NCBI GenBank assembly: GCA_030267565.1
Contig: BRXU01000066.1
Span: forward strand, 119,384-183,383
DNA: 64,000 nucleotides
Direction: 5' to 3'
DNA from: Pleodorina starrii
Taxonomy: Eukaryota > Chlorophyta > Chlorophyceae > Chlamydomonadales > Volvocaceae
In this document: piece after piece, positions 35,274-44,267 of the stretch
Layout: every line of letters starts with the position of its first letter
Position numbering within the stretch: position 1 is the first letter of the stretch
The notes under the pieces: generated by a model
The model's database searches: none
What the model was told of the DNA's origin: nothing
The model's input: the letters and a program-made list of their open reading frames with translations, nothing else
Program-made: the position numbers and the translations under genes

Positions 35274-36185
35274 TGGCCTACATCGACGCCCACAAGGGCG
35301 AGTACGGGGTCGAGCCGATCTGCAAGGTTCTGCAGGTCGCCCCGAGCACCTATTACGCCGCCAAGACCCGCCCGCCCTCAGCGCGATCGGTCAGCGACGC
35401 GGCCACGACCGCGGTCATCGCCAAGGTGCATGCGGAGAACTACGGGGTGTACGGGGTCACCAAGGTCCACGCCGAGCTGCGCCGGAACGGCCACCAGGTG
35501 GCCAGGTGCACGGTGCACCGGCTCATGAGGGCGGCGGGTCTGCGTGGGGTCATTCGGGCCAAGGGCCCGCGCACCACGGTGGCCGGCACCGGACCGGAGA
35601 CCCGCCCGGACCTGGTGGAACGATCTTTCACCGCCGCCGCCCCGGACCGGCTGTGGGTCGCCGACATCACGTATTGCAGAACGTTCGCCGGCTGGGTATA
35701 CGCCGCCTTCGTCATTGACGTGTTCTCCCGGCGGGTGGTGGGGTGGCAGCTGTCGACCTCCCTGCGCACGGACCTGGCTCTGGACGCCCTCGAGATGGGG
35801 TTGTGGACCCGATCCCATGACGGCCATGACACCAGCGGGGTCGTGCATCATTCGGATAAGGGCGTTCAGTATGTCGCGGTGCGCTACACCCAGCGCCTGG
35901 CCGAGGCGGGGGCGGTGGCCTCGGTGGGATCCACTGGCGATTCGTACGACTGTCCTCGCTGAGGCGTTCAACTCGCTGTTCAAGGCCGAGCTGATTCGCA
36001 ACAGGGGCCCCTGGAAGTCGATCGAGGACCTGGAGATGGCGGTGGCCGAGTACGTCGACTGGTTCAATTACCGGCGCCTGCACGGAGAGATCGGGCTCGT
36101 GCCCCCGGCCGAGTTCGAGGACGCCTACTATCGTCACCACACCGCCCCGGCGACCGCCGGAGCGGCACTATCAAGCCTCCACTGA
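35273..36185 (+). pseudogene. IS3-family transposase OrfB, frameshifted before the last catalytic residue
   Basis: The first part holds an HTH_21-like segment and the rve integrase core with two catalytic Asp (WVADITY and HHSDKGVQY). At about 35951-35960 (GACTGTCCTCGCTGAG) the frame is lost and stops; the continuation AEAFNSLFKAELIRN, which carries the catalytic Glu, sits in another frame up to 36185. The element therefore cannot make a complete DDE domain without a second frameshift. Confidence 0.9.
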
Positions 36186-36367
36186 ACCCGTCACGGGACA
36201 CGGTTCTATGCACCATGACGTCCCGTTGGAGCCATGTGGATCAACCCGCGCCAGCGCAGGCCGGCCGAGCGTCGGCGGCTGAGGACAGGTCGCGCGGAGT
36301 CCCCGGGAGAGGTGTATCTCATCTGGGGCTGTGATGTCTTGGGAGATCGTCTGCGTTGGCGGGGCGG

Positions 36368-39300
36368 TCAGAGAACACGCGTCAGTGACCGGTCGCCGTT
36401 TCTGGCCTGCGCATGGTCCCTGGGTTGCGGTGGGCGGTGCTGGTGCACCCCTGGTAGGCGGAGGTGGACGTCTGCTCCAGCACGTTGTTCGGCGTGGTGG
36501 GTCACGAGCACGACGATGCGGTCGGACAGTGCTGAGCGCAGGTCGGAGATCAGCGAGTCGGCAGCTGGTGCGTCGAGGTGAGCGGTGGGTTCGTCGAGGA
36601 GCATGACGTCGGCGCGGGTGAGCAGTGCCCTGGCCACGGCGACGCGTTGACGTTGCCCCCCGGAGAGCTCCCCGCCGCTGGGCCCAACTGGTGTGTCCAA
36701 GCCCCGGGGAAGGCTGTCCAGGAAGGGGCCCAGGCCCACACGGGTGAGGACCTCGTACATGTCCTCATCGGTGGGCCGATCGTCTTTACCCCGGGCGAGC
36801 AGGAGGTTGCCGCGGATGGTGGAGTCGAACAGATGTGCCTCCTGGGGGCACCAGGCGAAGCACCGCCGCAGCTGCCGGGCGTCGAAGGTGGTGCTGTCGG
36901 AGCCGTTGACCTGCCATGAGCCCTCCGCGGCGGGCAAGTGGCCGAGGAGGGTCGCCAGCAGGGTGGACTTGCCTGAGCCGGAGGGACCTTCAACGACGAG
37001 CCACTGGCCGCGTCGCACGGTGGCCTGGAGGTGGCGGAATGCCGGGGCCGGCGCCTGGGGCCAGGTGACGGCCAGGTCGGCCAGCGTCAGCTCTTGGACC
37101 TGAGCCGGAACCAGCCCGGCGGGGGGCTGAGGTCGCTCGTGACGGGTGGTTGTGGAGGTGACGGCATGGACCTTGCGCAGTGACTGGGCCAGCGCGGACC
37201 ACTGCTGTACCGCATCGACCACGCCGAGCAGCGGGTCGATCAGGCCCAGAGGCAGCAGCACGAGTCCGGCGACGACCGGTGTGGAAATCGTGCCCGCCGC
37301 CAGGGCTTCGGCGGTGGTAGCCAGCATCAGCACGGAGGAAAGAGAACAGGCCAGCACCACGACGGCCTCGCCCAGGCCCCGCGCCCAGGCACTGGAGCGG
37401 GTCGACGTGTCCGCGCGCTGCTCGAGGTCGTCCAGCCGGGCGAGCATGTCCTCGGTTCGATCGTTGGCGCGCAGCTCACTGGAGGCGGCGGCCATCGCGG
37501 CGAAGCGGCGGATCACTTTGGAGCGAACGACGGTGAGGTGGCGGGCCGCCGAGCGATCGGCCAGCAGCGCCGCGGCGGGCCCGGCGAGCAGCCCGCCGAA
37601 AACGGCGACCAGGAGCGTGGGCACCGCGCTGGGACACAGGACCGTGACGGTGACGACAGCCCCCAGGGCGGTGCCGGCCCCGGCCATCGGTGGCAGCAGG
37701 ACCCTTGGTGCCAGGTCACGGACCCGGTCTGCGGCCTCGACCAGGTGCTCCAGCGCCGCCCCACCGGTGGCCAGGGCCCGGGAGGCCAGGCCGCGGGCGG
37801 CTAGCCCGGCCCAGATCCGGGACCTGAGCTCGGTGGTGGCGGACAGGACGGCATCGTGGGTGGCCAGTCGCTCGGCGTAGCGCAGCACGGCACGGCCGAT
37901 GCCGAAGAAGCGGACGCCGACGATGGCGACCATCAGGTACATGATTCCCGGTTGCTCGCTGGCGCGCACGATCAGCCAGCCCGACAGCGTGGTGAGGGCG
38001 GCGGCGAACAGGGCTGAGGCCGTCCCCAGGGCCGCGGCCCCCAGCACGCGCCAGCGAGTGGAGGCGATGAACGCCCCGAGCTCGCCCAACGCACCACCGG
38101 AGGTCTCGGCGAGTGAAGAATTGGACGCCTCGCCCTGGCGATCGGGCACCGGCGGCTCCTCCGGGGCGGTGGTTCCTGGCCGGCGGTGCGCCCCCTCCCC
38201 GCGGGGGCTGGCGGGCTGCCCCAGGAGCACTGTCTGATCGGCGAGGGCAGTGATCTCGGTTTCGTGGGAAGCCAGGATCACGGTTGTGGTGCCGCGCAGG
38301 TTGTCGATGAGGTTTCTGATGCGGTGCGCGTTGGCGGGATCGAGGTGGGCGGTGGGCTCGTCGAGGAGCAGCAGCCTGGCCCCGGCGGTGATGCGGGCCA
38401 GGCCCCGGGCCAGGCCCAGGCGGCGCAGCTCCCCGGGACTGAGTTGGTTCGGGTCCGCCTCGGCCAGCCCGGTCAGTCCGACTCGCGCGAGGGCGTGGTG
38501 GGCGGAGGCGGTGTCGTGGGCGTAGAGCTGGATCTCGTCGAGGACGGTTTCGCCGACGGTGTGGATGTGCTGAGGCACCCAGGCCACTGCAGCCGGGTCG
38601 ATCCCGTGGATGGTTCCTTTTTGGGCTTCGATGGTTCCGGCGAGGACCCCGAGCAGGGTGGATTTGCCGCTGCCGCTGGGGCCTTCGACGCTGGTGATGG
38701 TTCCGCCGAAAATTTCGGCGTCGAGACCGGATACTGCTGGGGAGGCCCGTCCTGGGTAGCGCACGACCACGCCGCTGATCCGCACCAGGGGTGCCTGGTC
38801 CGCCGGAGTGTCCGGCCGGGGGTTGATCGTTGCGGGGTTCGATTCCGGCGGCGTCGTTCTGCGGATGTCGGGGGCCGGGGACTCGGCGACGATCTCCCGG
38901 GAGCGATGCAGGGCTGCCATGCCGTCCTGGGAGGCGTGGAAGGCTGCGCCGAGGTCGCGGAAGGGGGCGAAGCATTCAGGGGCGAGGATGAGGGCAACGA
39001 GCCCCACCAGGAGGTCGAGGTCACCGTAAACGAGACGCACGCCGACGAACACCGCCACGACGGCGACCGAGAGCGTGGCGATCAGCTCGAGCACCAGCGC
39101 GGAGAGGAAAGCGGTGCGCAGCGTCACCATGGTCGTGTGCCGGTGCTGCTCGGAGACATCGCGCAACGCCGCAGCCTGCTCCTCGATCCGCCCCAGGCCC
39201 ACGAGGACGGGCAGTCCACGGGCGAGTTCGACCAGGTGGTGGGAGAGCCGTTGAAGAACGGCGGAAGACTCCCCGGCCTTGTCCTGGGAGTGCAGTCCGA

Positions 39301-39796
39301 TCAGTGCCATGAACACCGGGATCAGGGGCACGGTGAGCACGATGATGAGGGCGCTGACCCAGTCGGCGGCCAGAATCCTCGCCCCGACCAGCAGAGGCAC
39401 GGCGGCGGCGGCGGTGACCGAGGGCAGCACGCGCGCGTAGTAGTCGTCGAGGGCGTCGAGGCCGATGGTGCCCACGGTGGTCGTGGCGCCGACGTCGTGG
39501 CCACCACCGGCCATGAGGCCGGTGGCGAGTTCTCGGCGCAGCCCCCGCTTCGCCCGACCGGCGGCGCGGACGGCGACGACCTGGGTGGCCCAGGTGGTTC
39601 CGGCACGCAGCAACCCGGCGCCGATCCCGACCAGCAGAGCCCGTTGCCAGGCCGCCGTGTCATGAGCGATGACCCCGACGATGCCGCGAGCCAGGGCTTC
39701 GGCCATGCCGATCAGGGCCAGAGCCTTGAGCGCTCCTAGGAGGCTGAGGGTAAAGACTGTTGCAGAGCCGCCGGGGCCCAGTGGGGGACGTTTCAT
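36368..39796 (-). CDS. cydDC: CydDC: fused thiol/haem ABC exporter for cytochrome bd assembly
   Basis: This 1142-residue protein contains two full ABC exporter half-transporters in one chain. The first (CydD-like) has six helices and an ATPase with EGPSGSGKSTLLG, LSPGELRRLG and LLLLDEPTAH. The second (CydC-like) has six more helices and EGPSGSGKSTLLA, LSGGQRQRVA and VMLLDEPTAH. CydDC exports cysteine/glutathione-type thiols and is needed for cytochrome bd maturation. In E. coli the subunits are separate; fusion occurs in some actinobacteria. Its ATG overlaps the cydB stop (ATGA). Confidence 0.95.
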   Translation of the reverse strand: MKRPPLGPGGSATVFTLSLLGALKALALIGMAEALARGIVGVIAHDTAAWQRALLVGIGAGLLRAGTTWATQVVAVRAAGRAKRGLRRELATGLMAGGGHDVGATTTVGTIGLDALDDYYARVLPSVTAAAAVPLLVGARILAADWVSALIIVLTVPLIPVFMALIGLHSQDKAGESSAVLQRLSHHLVELARGLPVLVGLGRIEEQAAALRDVSEQHRHTTMVTLRTAFLSALVLELIATLSVAVVAVFVGVRLVYGDLDLLVGLVALILAPECFAPFRDLGAAFHASQDGMAALHRSREIVAESPAPDIRRTTPPESNPATINPRPDTPADQAPLVRISGVVVRYPGRASPAVSGLDAEIFGGTITSVEGPSGSGKSTLLGVLAGTIEAQKGTIHGIDPAAVAWVPQHIHTVGETVLDEIQLYAHDTASAHHALARVGLTGLAEADPNQLSPGELRRLGLARGLARITAGARLLLLDEPTAHLDPANAHRIRNLIDNLRGTTTVILASHETEITALADQTVLLGQPASPRGEGAHRRPGTTAPEEPPVPDRQGEASNSSLAETSGGALGELGAFIASTRWRVLGAAALGTASALFAAALTTLSGWLIVRASEQPGIMYLMVAIVGVRFFGIGRAVLRYAERLATHDAVLSATTELRSRIWAGLAARGLASRALATGGAALEHLVEAADRVRDLAPRVLLPPMAGAGTALGAVVTVTVLCPSAVPTLLVAVFGGLLAGPAAALLADRSAARHLTVVRSKVIRRFAAMAAASSELRANDRTEDMLARLDDLEQRADTSTRSSAWARGLGEAVVVLACSLSSVLMLATTAEALAAGTISTPVVAGLVLLPLGLIDPLLGVVDAVQQWSALAQSLRKVHAVTSTTTRHERPQPPAGLVPAQVQELTLADLAVTWPQAPAPAFRHLQATVRRGQWLVVEGPSGSGKSTLLATLLGHLPAAEGSWQVNGSDSTTFDARQLRRCFAWCPQEAHLFDSTIRGNLLLARGKDDRPTDEDMYEVLTRVGLGPFLDSLPRGLDTPVGPSGGELSGGQRQRVAVARALLTRADVMLLDEPTAHLDAPAADSLISDLRSALSDRIVVLVTHHAEQRAGADVHLRLPGVHQHRPPQPRDHAQARNGDRSLTRVL

Positions 39797-40887
39797 GCCT
39801 GCCTGTTCCCGTCCGCGCCTCTCCCCGGCACACCCTCACGTGGGGTGCCCGTGGCGAGTTTCGGGGCAACGGCGGGAAGGACGGGGTGGGGGGCGGGAAG
39901 ATGGCCGGTGGTCAGGCGCCGGCGGAACACCCAGTAGCTCCAGCCCTGAGCGAGCAGCACCGCGGGCAAGCCGATGGCCGCCACGACGGTCATGACCCCC
40001 AGGGTGTAGTCGCTGCTGGAGGCATTGGCCACCGTCAGGTGGTGGGCGGGGTCGATCGTGGAGGGCAGGACCACGGGGTAGACGTTGGCGAAGATTGAGG
40101 TAAGACCGCAGAACAGCAGTGCGGCGGAACCGGCGAAGGCGCGGCCTTCCCGGCCCAGGCGGGCGCTGGTCCACCCGAAGAGCGCGGCGACGACCGCGAC
40201 ACCGACCAGGGGCCAGGTCCAGGCCGTGTCGTGGAGCACTTGAACGGCCAACACCCACACGGTGAGCGGCACCAGCGCAGCCGGACCGAAGCGGAGGAGG
40301 AACCGGCGGGCACGCACCCGGACCGGGCCCTCGGTCTTCAGTCCCAGGAAGGCCGCGGCGTGCACGAGGCAGAACCCGACCAGCGCCAGCCCCCCGAGCA
40401 GCGCGTAGGGCGTGAGCCAGGCGAAGGCCCCGCCGACGCGGTCGCCGTTAGCGTTCAGCGGCAGACCCGTAGTGGTCAAAGCCAAGGCAGCACCTAGCCC
40501 GAAGGCGACCAGGAACGACCCCATCCCCAAGGCCCGGTCCACCCACCGCCGCCACCGGTCGCTGTGGACCTTCCCGCGGTACTCGATGGACACCGCCCGG
40601 AAAATCAGCCCGACCAGGACGAACACGAAGGGGACGTACAGGGCAGAGAACAAGGAGGCGTACCAGTCGGGGAAGGCGGCGAAGAGCCCGGCGGCTGCAG
40701 TGATCAGCCACACCTCGTTGCCGTCCCACACCGGGCCGATGGTATTGAGCATCTGCCGGCGCTGGCGCTCATCGCGGGTACTGGTAAGCATGAGCATCCC
40801 CACGCCCAGGTCGAAGCCGTCCAGGAGGATGAACCCGGTCCACAGCACCGCGATGGCGATGAACCAGAGAGTGGGAAGCAGTTCCAT
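39793..40887 (-). CDS. cydB: Cytochrome bd ubiquinol/menaquinol oxidase subunit II
   Basis: The 364-residue membrane protein has the family motifs LLDGFDLGVGML, TIGPVWDGNEVWL and FRAVSIEYRGK. It pairs with CydA in the quinol oxidase that reduces oxygen without pumping protons and works at low oxygen or under stress. The start at 40887 (MELLPTLWF) lies 28 bases after cydA. Confidence 0.95.
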   Translation of the reverse strand: MELLPTLWFIAIAVLWTGFILLDGFDLGVGMLMLTSTRDERQRRQMLNTIGPVWDGNEVWLITAAAGLFAAFPDWYASLFSALYVPFVFVLVGLIFRAVSIEYRGKVHSDRWRRWVDRALGMGSFLVAFGLGAALALTTTGLPLNANGDRVGGAFAWLTPYALLGGLALVGFCLVHAAAFLGLKTEGPVRVRARRFLLRFGPAALVPLTVWVLAVQVLHDTAWTWPLVGVAVVAALFGWTSARLGREGRAFAGSAALLFCGLTSIFANVYPVVLPSTIDPAHHLTVANASSSDYTLGVMTVVAAIGLPAVLLAQGWSYWVFRRRLTTGHLPAPHPVLPAVAPKLATGTPREGVPGRGADGNRQA

Positions 40888-40915
40888 GTCAGGGGCCGTT
40901 CTGTGGTCGTCGGGC

Positions 40916-42499
40916 TCAGTAGGCGAAGGCCAGCACGTCATCGCGCCGACCGGTCATGCCCTCGGGATGGGCGGGGTCATCTTCGTGGTGGGCGAGCTCG
41001 GGCATGGCCGAGGCGACCCCGCCGCGCACGTAGCGCACGAGCAGCATCGTCTCCACCACCAGCAGGACCGCGTAGATCAGCCCGAGGGTGACCAGGGAGA
41101 AAAGGATCTCCTCCCCGCTGACTCCCGGGGAGACGGCAGCGGCGGTGTACATGTACACCCCGTCCACACCACTGGGGTTGGGATTCGGGACGACCACGAA
41201 CGGTTGCCGCCCCATCTCGGTGAACACCCACCCGGCAATGTTGGCCCCGAAGGGTGCCAGGATGGAGGCCACCGCCACCCACATCAAGGGCTTGGAAGCC
41301 GGGACGGTGCCCTTCCGTGTGATCCACAGCGCCAGCGCCGCGAACCCCGCGGCGAGCATGCCGAAGCCGATCATCAGGCGGAACCCCCAGTAGGTGACCT
41401 CCATCAGGGGCAGGTAGTCGATCTTCTGGCCGGCCCGTTGCCCGTACATGGGGTCCTCAGGCAGGTGGGTGCCGTAGGCGGCCTCGTACTGTGGGATGAG
41501 GGTGTTCACGCCCTTGACTTCGGTGTCAAAGTCCCCGTGGGCCAGAAACGACAACAGGCCCGGGATCTCGATGACGTTGGTCACCTGGTCACAGTCCTGG
41601 GCTCCCAGCGGGCCCACCGCCAGCACCGAAAAGCTGGTGCCATCGTGGCAGGCCGCCTCAGCGGCAGCCATCTTCAGCGGTTGCTGCTCGAACATCAGCT
41701 TGCCCTGCAGGTCCCCGGTGGCGGCGACCCCGCCGAAGGCGACGGCGGCGACCACCGCACCGATGCGCAGACTGGACAGCCACACCGCGTGGTCGACCCG
41801 GTCCCGCCCGGGAATATCGGCCCGCTCCCCCACAACCACGGCACCGGAATCGTCGACGGTGTCGATGTTGTCCCGGCGGCGCTGCCACAGCTGGTACCAG
41901 GAAACCCCAATCAGGAACGCCGCGCCCACTGCCACCGCTCCGGCCAGAGTGTGGGAGTAGGCCACCAGGGCCGTGTTATTGGTCAGCACCGCCCACACGT
42001 CGTTCATCACAGGGCGGCCGTCCACCATCTCCACGCCCACCGGGTGCTGCATCCAGGAGTTGGCGACGATGATGAAAAAGGCCGAAACCACGGAGCCCAG
42101 CACCGCGGTCCACAGCGTGGCCAGGTGCAGCTTCTTGGGCAGGCGATCCCAGCCGAAGATCCACAGGCCCAGGAAGGTGGACTCGAAGAAGAAGGCGAGC
42201 AGGCCCTCCATCGCCAACGGTGCCCCGAAGACATCGCCGACGAAGCGGGAGTACTCGCTCCAGGCCATCCCGAACTGGAACTCCTGCACCAACCCGGTGG
42301 CCACGCCCATGATGAAGTTGATCAGGTAGAGCTTGCCCCAGAACTTCGTCATCCGCAGCCAACGCCCGTTGCCGGTACGCACCCACATCGTCTGCATGAG
42401 CGCCACCAGCAGACCCAGCCCGAGCGTGAGCGGGACCATCACGAAGTGGTAGACGGTGGTGATCCCGAACTGCCACCGGGCGATCTCCAACGGATCCAT
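40916..42499 (-). CDS. cydA: Cytochrome bd oxidase subunit I
   Basis: The 527-residue protein begins WQFGITTVYHFVMVPLTLGL with the first haem-ligand His region, has the Q-loop segment and the quinol-site motif TEMGRQPFVVV. It holds haems b558, b595 and d. It leads the cydA-cydB-cydDC operon. The 55-bp palindrome 22 bases upstream of its start, shared with a BlaI-family gene in the other direction, suggests repression by that regulator. Confidence 0.96.
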   Translation of the reverse strand: MDPLEIARWQFGITTVYHFVMVPLTLGLGLLVALMQTMWVRTGNGRWLRMTKFWGKLYLINFIMGVATGLVQEFQFGMAWSEYSRFVGDVFGAPLAMEGLLAFFFESTFLGLWIFGWDRLPKKLHLATLWTAVLGSVVSAFFIIVANSWMQHPVGVEMVDGRPVMNDVWAVLTNNTALVAYSHTLAGAVAVGAAFLIGVSWYQLWQRRRDNIDTVDDSGAVVVGERADIPGRDRVDHAVWLSSLRIGAVVAAVAFGGVAATGDLQGKLMFEQQPLKMAAAEAACHDGTSFSVLAVGPLGAQDCDQVTNVIEIPGLLSFLAHGDFDTEVKGVNTLIPQYEAAYGTHLPEDPMYGQRAGQKIDYLPLMEVTYWGFRLMIGFGMLAAGFAALALWITRKGTVPASKPLMWVAVASILAPFGANIAGWVFTEMGRQPFVVVPNPNPSGVDGVYMYTAAAVSPGVSGEEILFSLVTLGLIYAVLLVVETMLLVRYVRGGVASAMPELAHHEDDPAHPEGMTGRRDDVLAFAY

Positions 42500-42520
42500 G
42501 GGTTGTCCCCCAAGCCTGTT

Positions 42521-42575
42521 TACAGTGGTGTAGAAGTAGTTCTACGAGTCGTAGAACTACTTCTACACCACTGTA
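42521..42575. promoter_or_regulatory. 55-bp near-perfect palindrome between cydA and the BlaI-family gene
   Basis: Arms 42521-42547 and 42549-42575 are exactly complementary over 27 bases around a single central G. The arms contain TACAGTGGTGTA and GTAGTTCTAC, which resemble the TACA/TGTA dyads bound by BlaI/MecI/CopY repressors, so two or more operator dyads appear to be nested. It fills most of the divergent promoter region. Confidence 0.9.
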
Positions 42576-42607
42576 GAACACGTGGGTCGGTCCGCTAGAA
42601 TCAGCCG

Positions 42608-42994
42608 GTGGCAACCAACGAATCGAAACGTGCAACCTCCTTAGGTGACCTGGAGCGATCCATCATGGAGATCCTCTGGCAGGCGGACACCCCCCTGTCG
42701 GCTTACGACCTTCAGGACCAGCTCCCCCTAGCCACCGACAGCGGCCGCCCCCGCGCCGCCACCACCGTGCTCACCGTCCTGTCCCGCCTGGAGCGCAAAG
42801 GCTTCGTCACACGGGAACGCACCTTCCGCCCCCACCGCTACTTACCTGCGGCCTCCCGGGAGGAGCACATGGCCTCCCTCATGCACGAGGTCCTCGGAAC
42901 AGCCAACGACCGGGCCGCCGTACTCGAACGCTTCGTCGGGGGCGTCAGTTCCGAGGAAGCACAAACGCTGCGGCGCCTCCTCGACGACCACTGA
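42608..42994 (+). CDS. BlaI/MecI/CopY-family transcriptional repressor
   Basis: The 128-residue protein has the family winged helix: LGDLERSIMEILWQAD, then TTVLTVLSRLERKGFVTRER, with a C-terminal dimerisation segment. Start is GTG at 42608. The next gene encodes an M56 membrane protease, the usual partner that cleaves or senses for BlaI. No beta-lactamase gene is near; the divergent cyd operon across a large palindrome is the apparent target. Confidence 0.93.
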   Translation: MATNESKRATSLGDLERSIMEILWQADTPLSAYDLQDQLPLATDSGRPRAATTVLTVLSRLERKGFVTRERTFRPHRYLPAASREEHMASLMHEVLGTANDRAAVLERFVGGVSSEEAQTLRRLLDDH

Positions 42995-43000
42995 GTCCAT

Positions 43001-43951
43001 GTGATCAGCGCCTCGATCGCCCTCGCGGCATTTGCCCTCGCCCTGGCCTGGCCCGTCCCAATCCTTCTCTCGCACGCCAAGTGGCCGACCTGCGCCCCCG
43101 CCACCGCACTGGTGCTCTGGCAGGCCGTCGCCCTGGCCGGCGGGCTGTCGATGCTCGGGGCCTTGCTCACCTTCGGCCTGACCCCTTTTGGGCCGGACCT
43201 GGTCACGGGCGGCATCAGCTTCGCCGCCAGCTTCTTGGGAGATCAGCCATGGGTGCCCGCAGGCCCGATGCACATCCTCGCGCTGTCCGGAGCAGTTCTG
43301 CTCGGCGGGCATCTGCTGCTGAACCTGATCGTCACGATTGTGCGCGCCGAACGCGATCGTCGGCGCCATGCCCAGCTGGTCCTGCTCCTGAGCACACCGC
43401 TGCCCGAGGCCCCCGGCACCCGGCTCCTCGACAACCCCGCCCCGATCGCCTACTGCCTCCCCGGGGCGTTCACCACGATGACCGTCCTCTCTGCCGGACT
43501 GCTGTCACTGCTCGATGAAAACGAGCTGGACGCGGTGATCGAGCACGAGAAGGCGCATGCCACCCAACGCCATGACATCGTGCTCATGCTATTCCGCGCC
43601 TGGAGGGCTTCCCTGCCCTGGTTCCCCATCGCCGACCGCGCCCACCGCGAAGTCGGGCTCCTCGTCGAGATGCTCGCCGACGACAGCGCCCGCCGGAGCG
43701 TCGACGACCGTACCCTCGCCCGAGCCGTCGTCCTTGTCAGCACCGGTGGATTCGCTGCTCCCTCGCACCGCTTCCAAGGCACCTGGACAGGAACGGCCCC
43801 TACCGAGGATGCTCGTCATCGCATCCTGCGGCTGGAGGCCACACCCCTGCCGACGGGGCAAAAAGCAACAGTCATCGGCGCAGCCGCTGCGCTCATCTCC
43901 GTGCCCACCATCTTGTTGCTCGCCCCCGGCCTCACCAACCTGTTCGACTGA
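43001..43951 (+). CDS. M56 (BlaR1/MecR1-type) membrane metalloprotease without sensor domain
   Basis: The 316-residue protein has membrane helices and the zinc-protease motif HEKAH (residues about 183-187) followed by QRHDIVL, as in the protease part of BlaR1. It lacks the C-terminal penicillin-binding sensor domain of BlaR1/MecR1, so it is not expected to sense beta-lactams. It probably inactivates the upstream BlaI-type repressor in response to a membrane or respiratory signal. The pair has six bases between genes. Confidence 0.92.
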   Translation: MISASIALAAFALALAWPVPILLSHAKWPTCAPATALVLWQAVALAGGLSMLGALLTFGLTPFGPDLVTGGISFAASFLGDQPWVPAGPMHILALSGAVLLGGHLLLNLIVTIVRAERDRRRHAQLVLLLSTPLPEAPGTRLLDNPAPIAYCLPGAFTTMTVLSAGLLSLLDENELDAVIEHEKAHATQRHDIVLMLFRAWRASLPWFPIADRAHREVGLLVEMLADDSARRSVDDRTLARAVVLVSTGGFAAPSHRFQGTWTGTAPTEDARHRILRLEATPLPTGQKATVIGAAAALISVPTILLLAPGLTNLFD

Positions 43952-44267
43952 CCACAGGCGCGAACCACGCTGGCTGCCACGGCAACATCTGACCCACGAC
44001 AGGGCGCCCTGACATCGGTATCTACCGCGTCACATGAGGTACCTCAGCGCCACTCTGCCGCCACCGAACCAGGAACCTCGAACCGGAGGGCGGCAGCTCT
44101 GCGCGTCATACAGCGTTGCGTCCCCGCACGACGCCGCATTAACGGGAGCGAAGACGTATCCTCAGGAGAATTGTCCGTGCTCCTACGCGCACACCAATGT
44201 TTGATGCCTGCGGTCCGTTGCTCGATCTTTCCGTCGCTGCCTGCGACGTCCTGGGGGAAACACCATC
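43952..44267. other. Upstream region of the M23-like gene
   Basis: About 315 bases without a gene. CTGCCGCC near 44056 and GGCGGCAG near 44090 can pair and may form a leader or terminator hairpin. GGGGGAA before 44268 is the ribosome site. Confidence 0.4.

Larger units (their letters stand above)
34899..36203 (+). mobile_element. IS3-family insertion sequence (decayed)
   Basis: Imperfect terminal inverted repeats of about 30 bases flank it: the left end at 34899-34929 and the right end at about 36172-36203 share GTGTCCCGTGACGGGT and TGGAGGCTT in inverted orientation. An extra partial copy (GTCTCGTGACGGGAC) lies just outside the left end. It carries OrfA and a frameshifted OrfB. Confidence 0.88.

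Noticed and set aside
42608..43951. Reading the BlaI/M56 pair as a beta-lactam resistance switch
   Set aside because: The M56 protein lacks the penicillin-binding sensor domain and no beta-lactamase gene is adjacent; the divergent operon encodes cytochrome bd.
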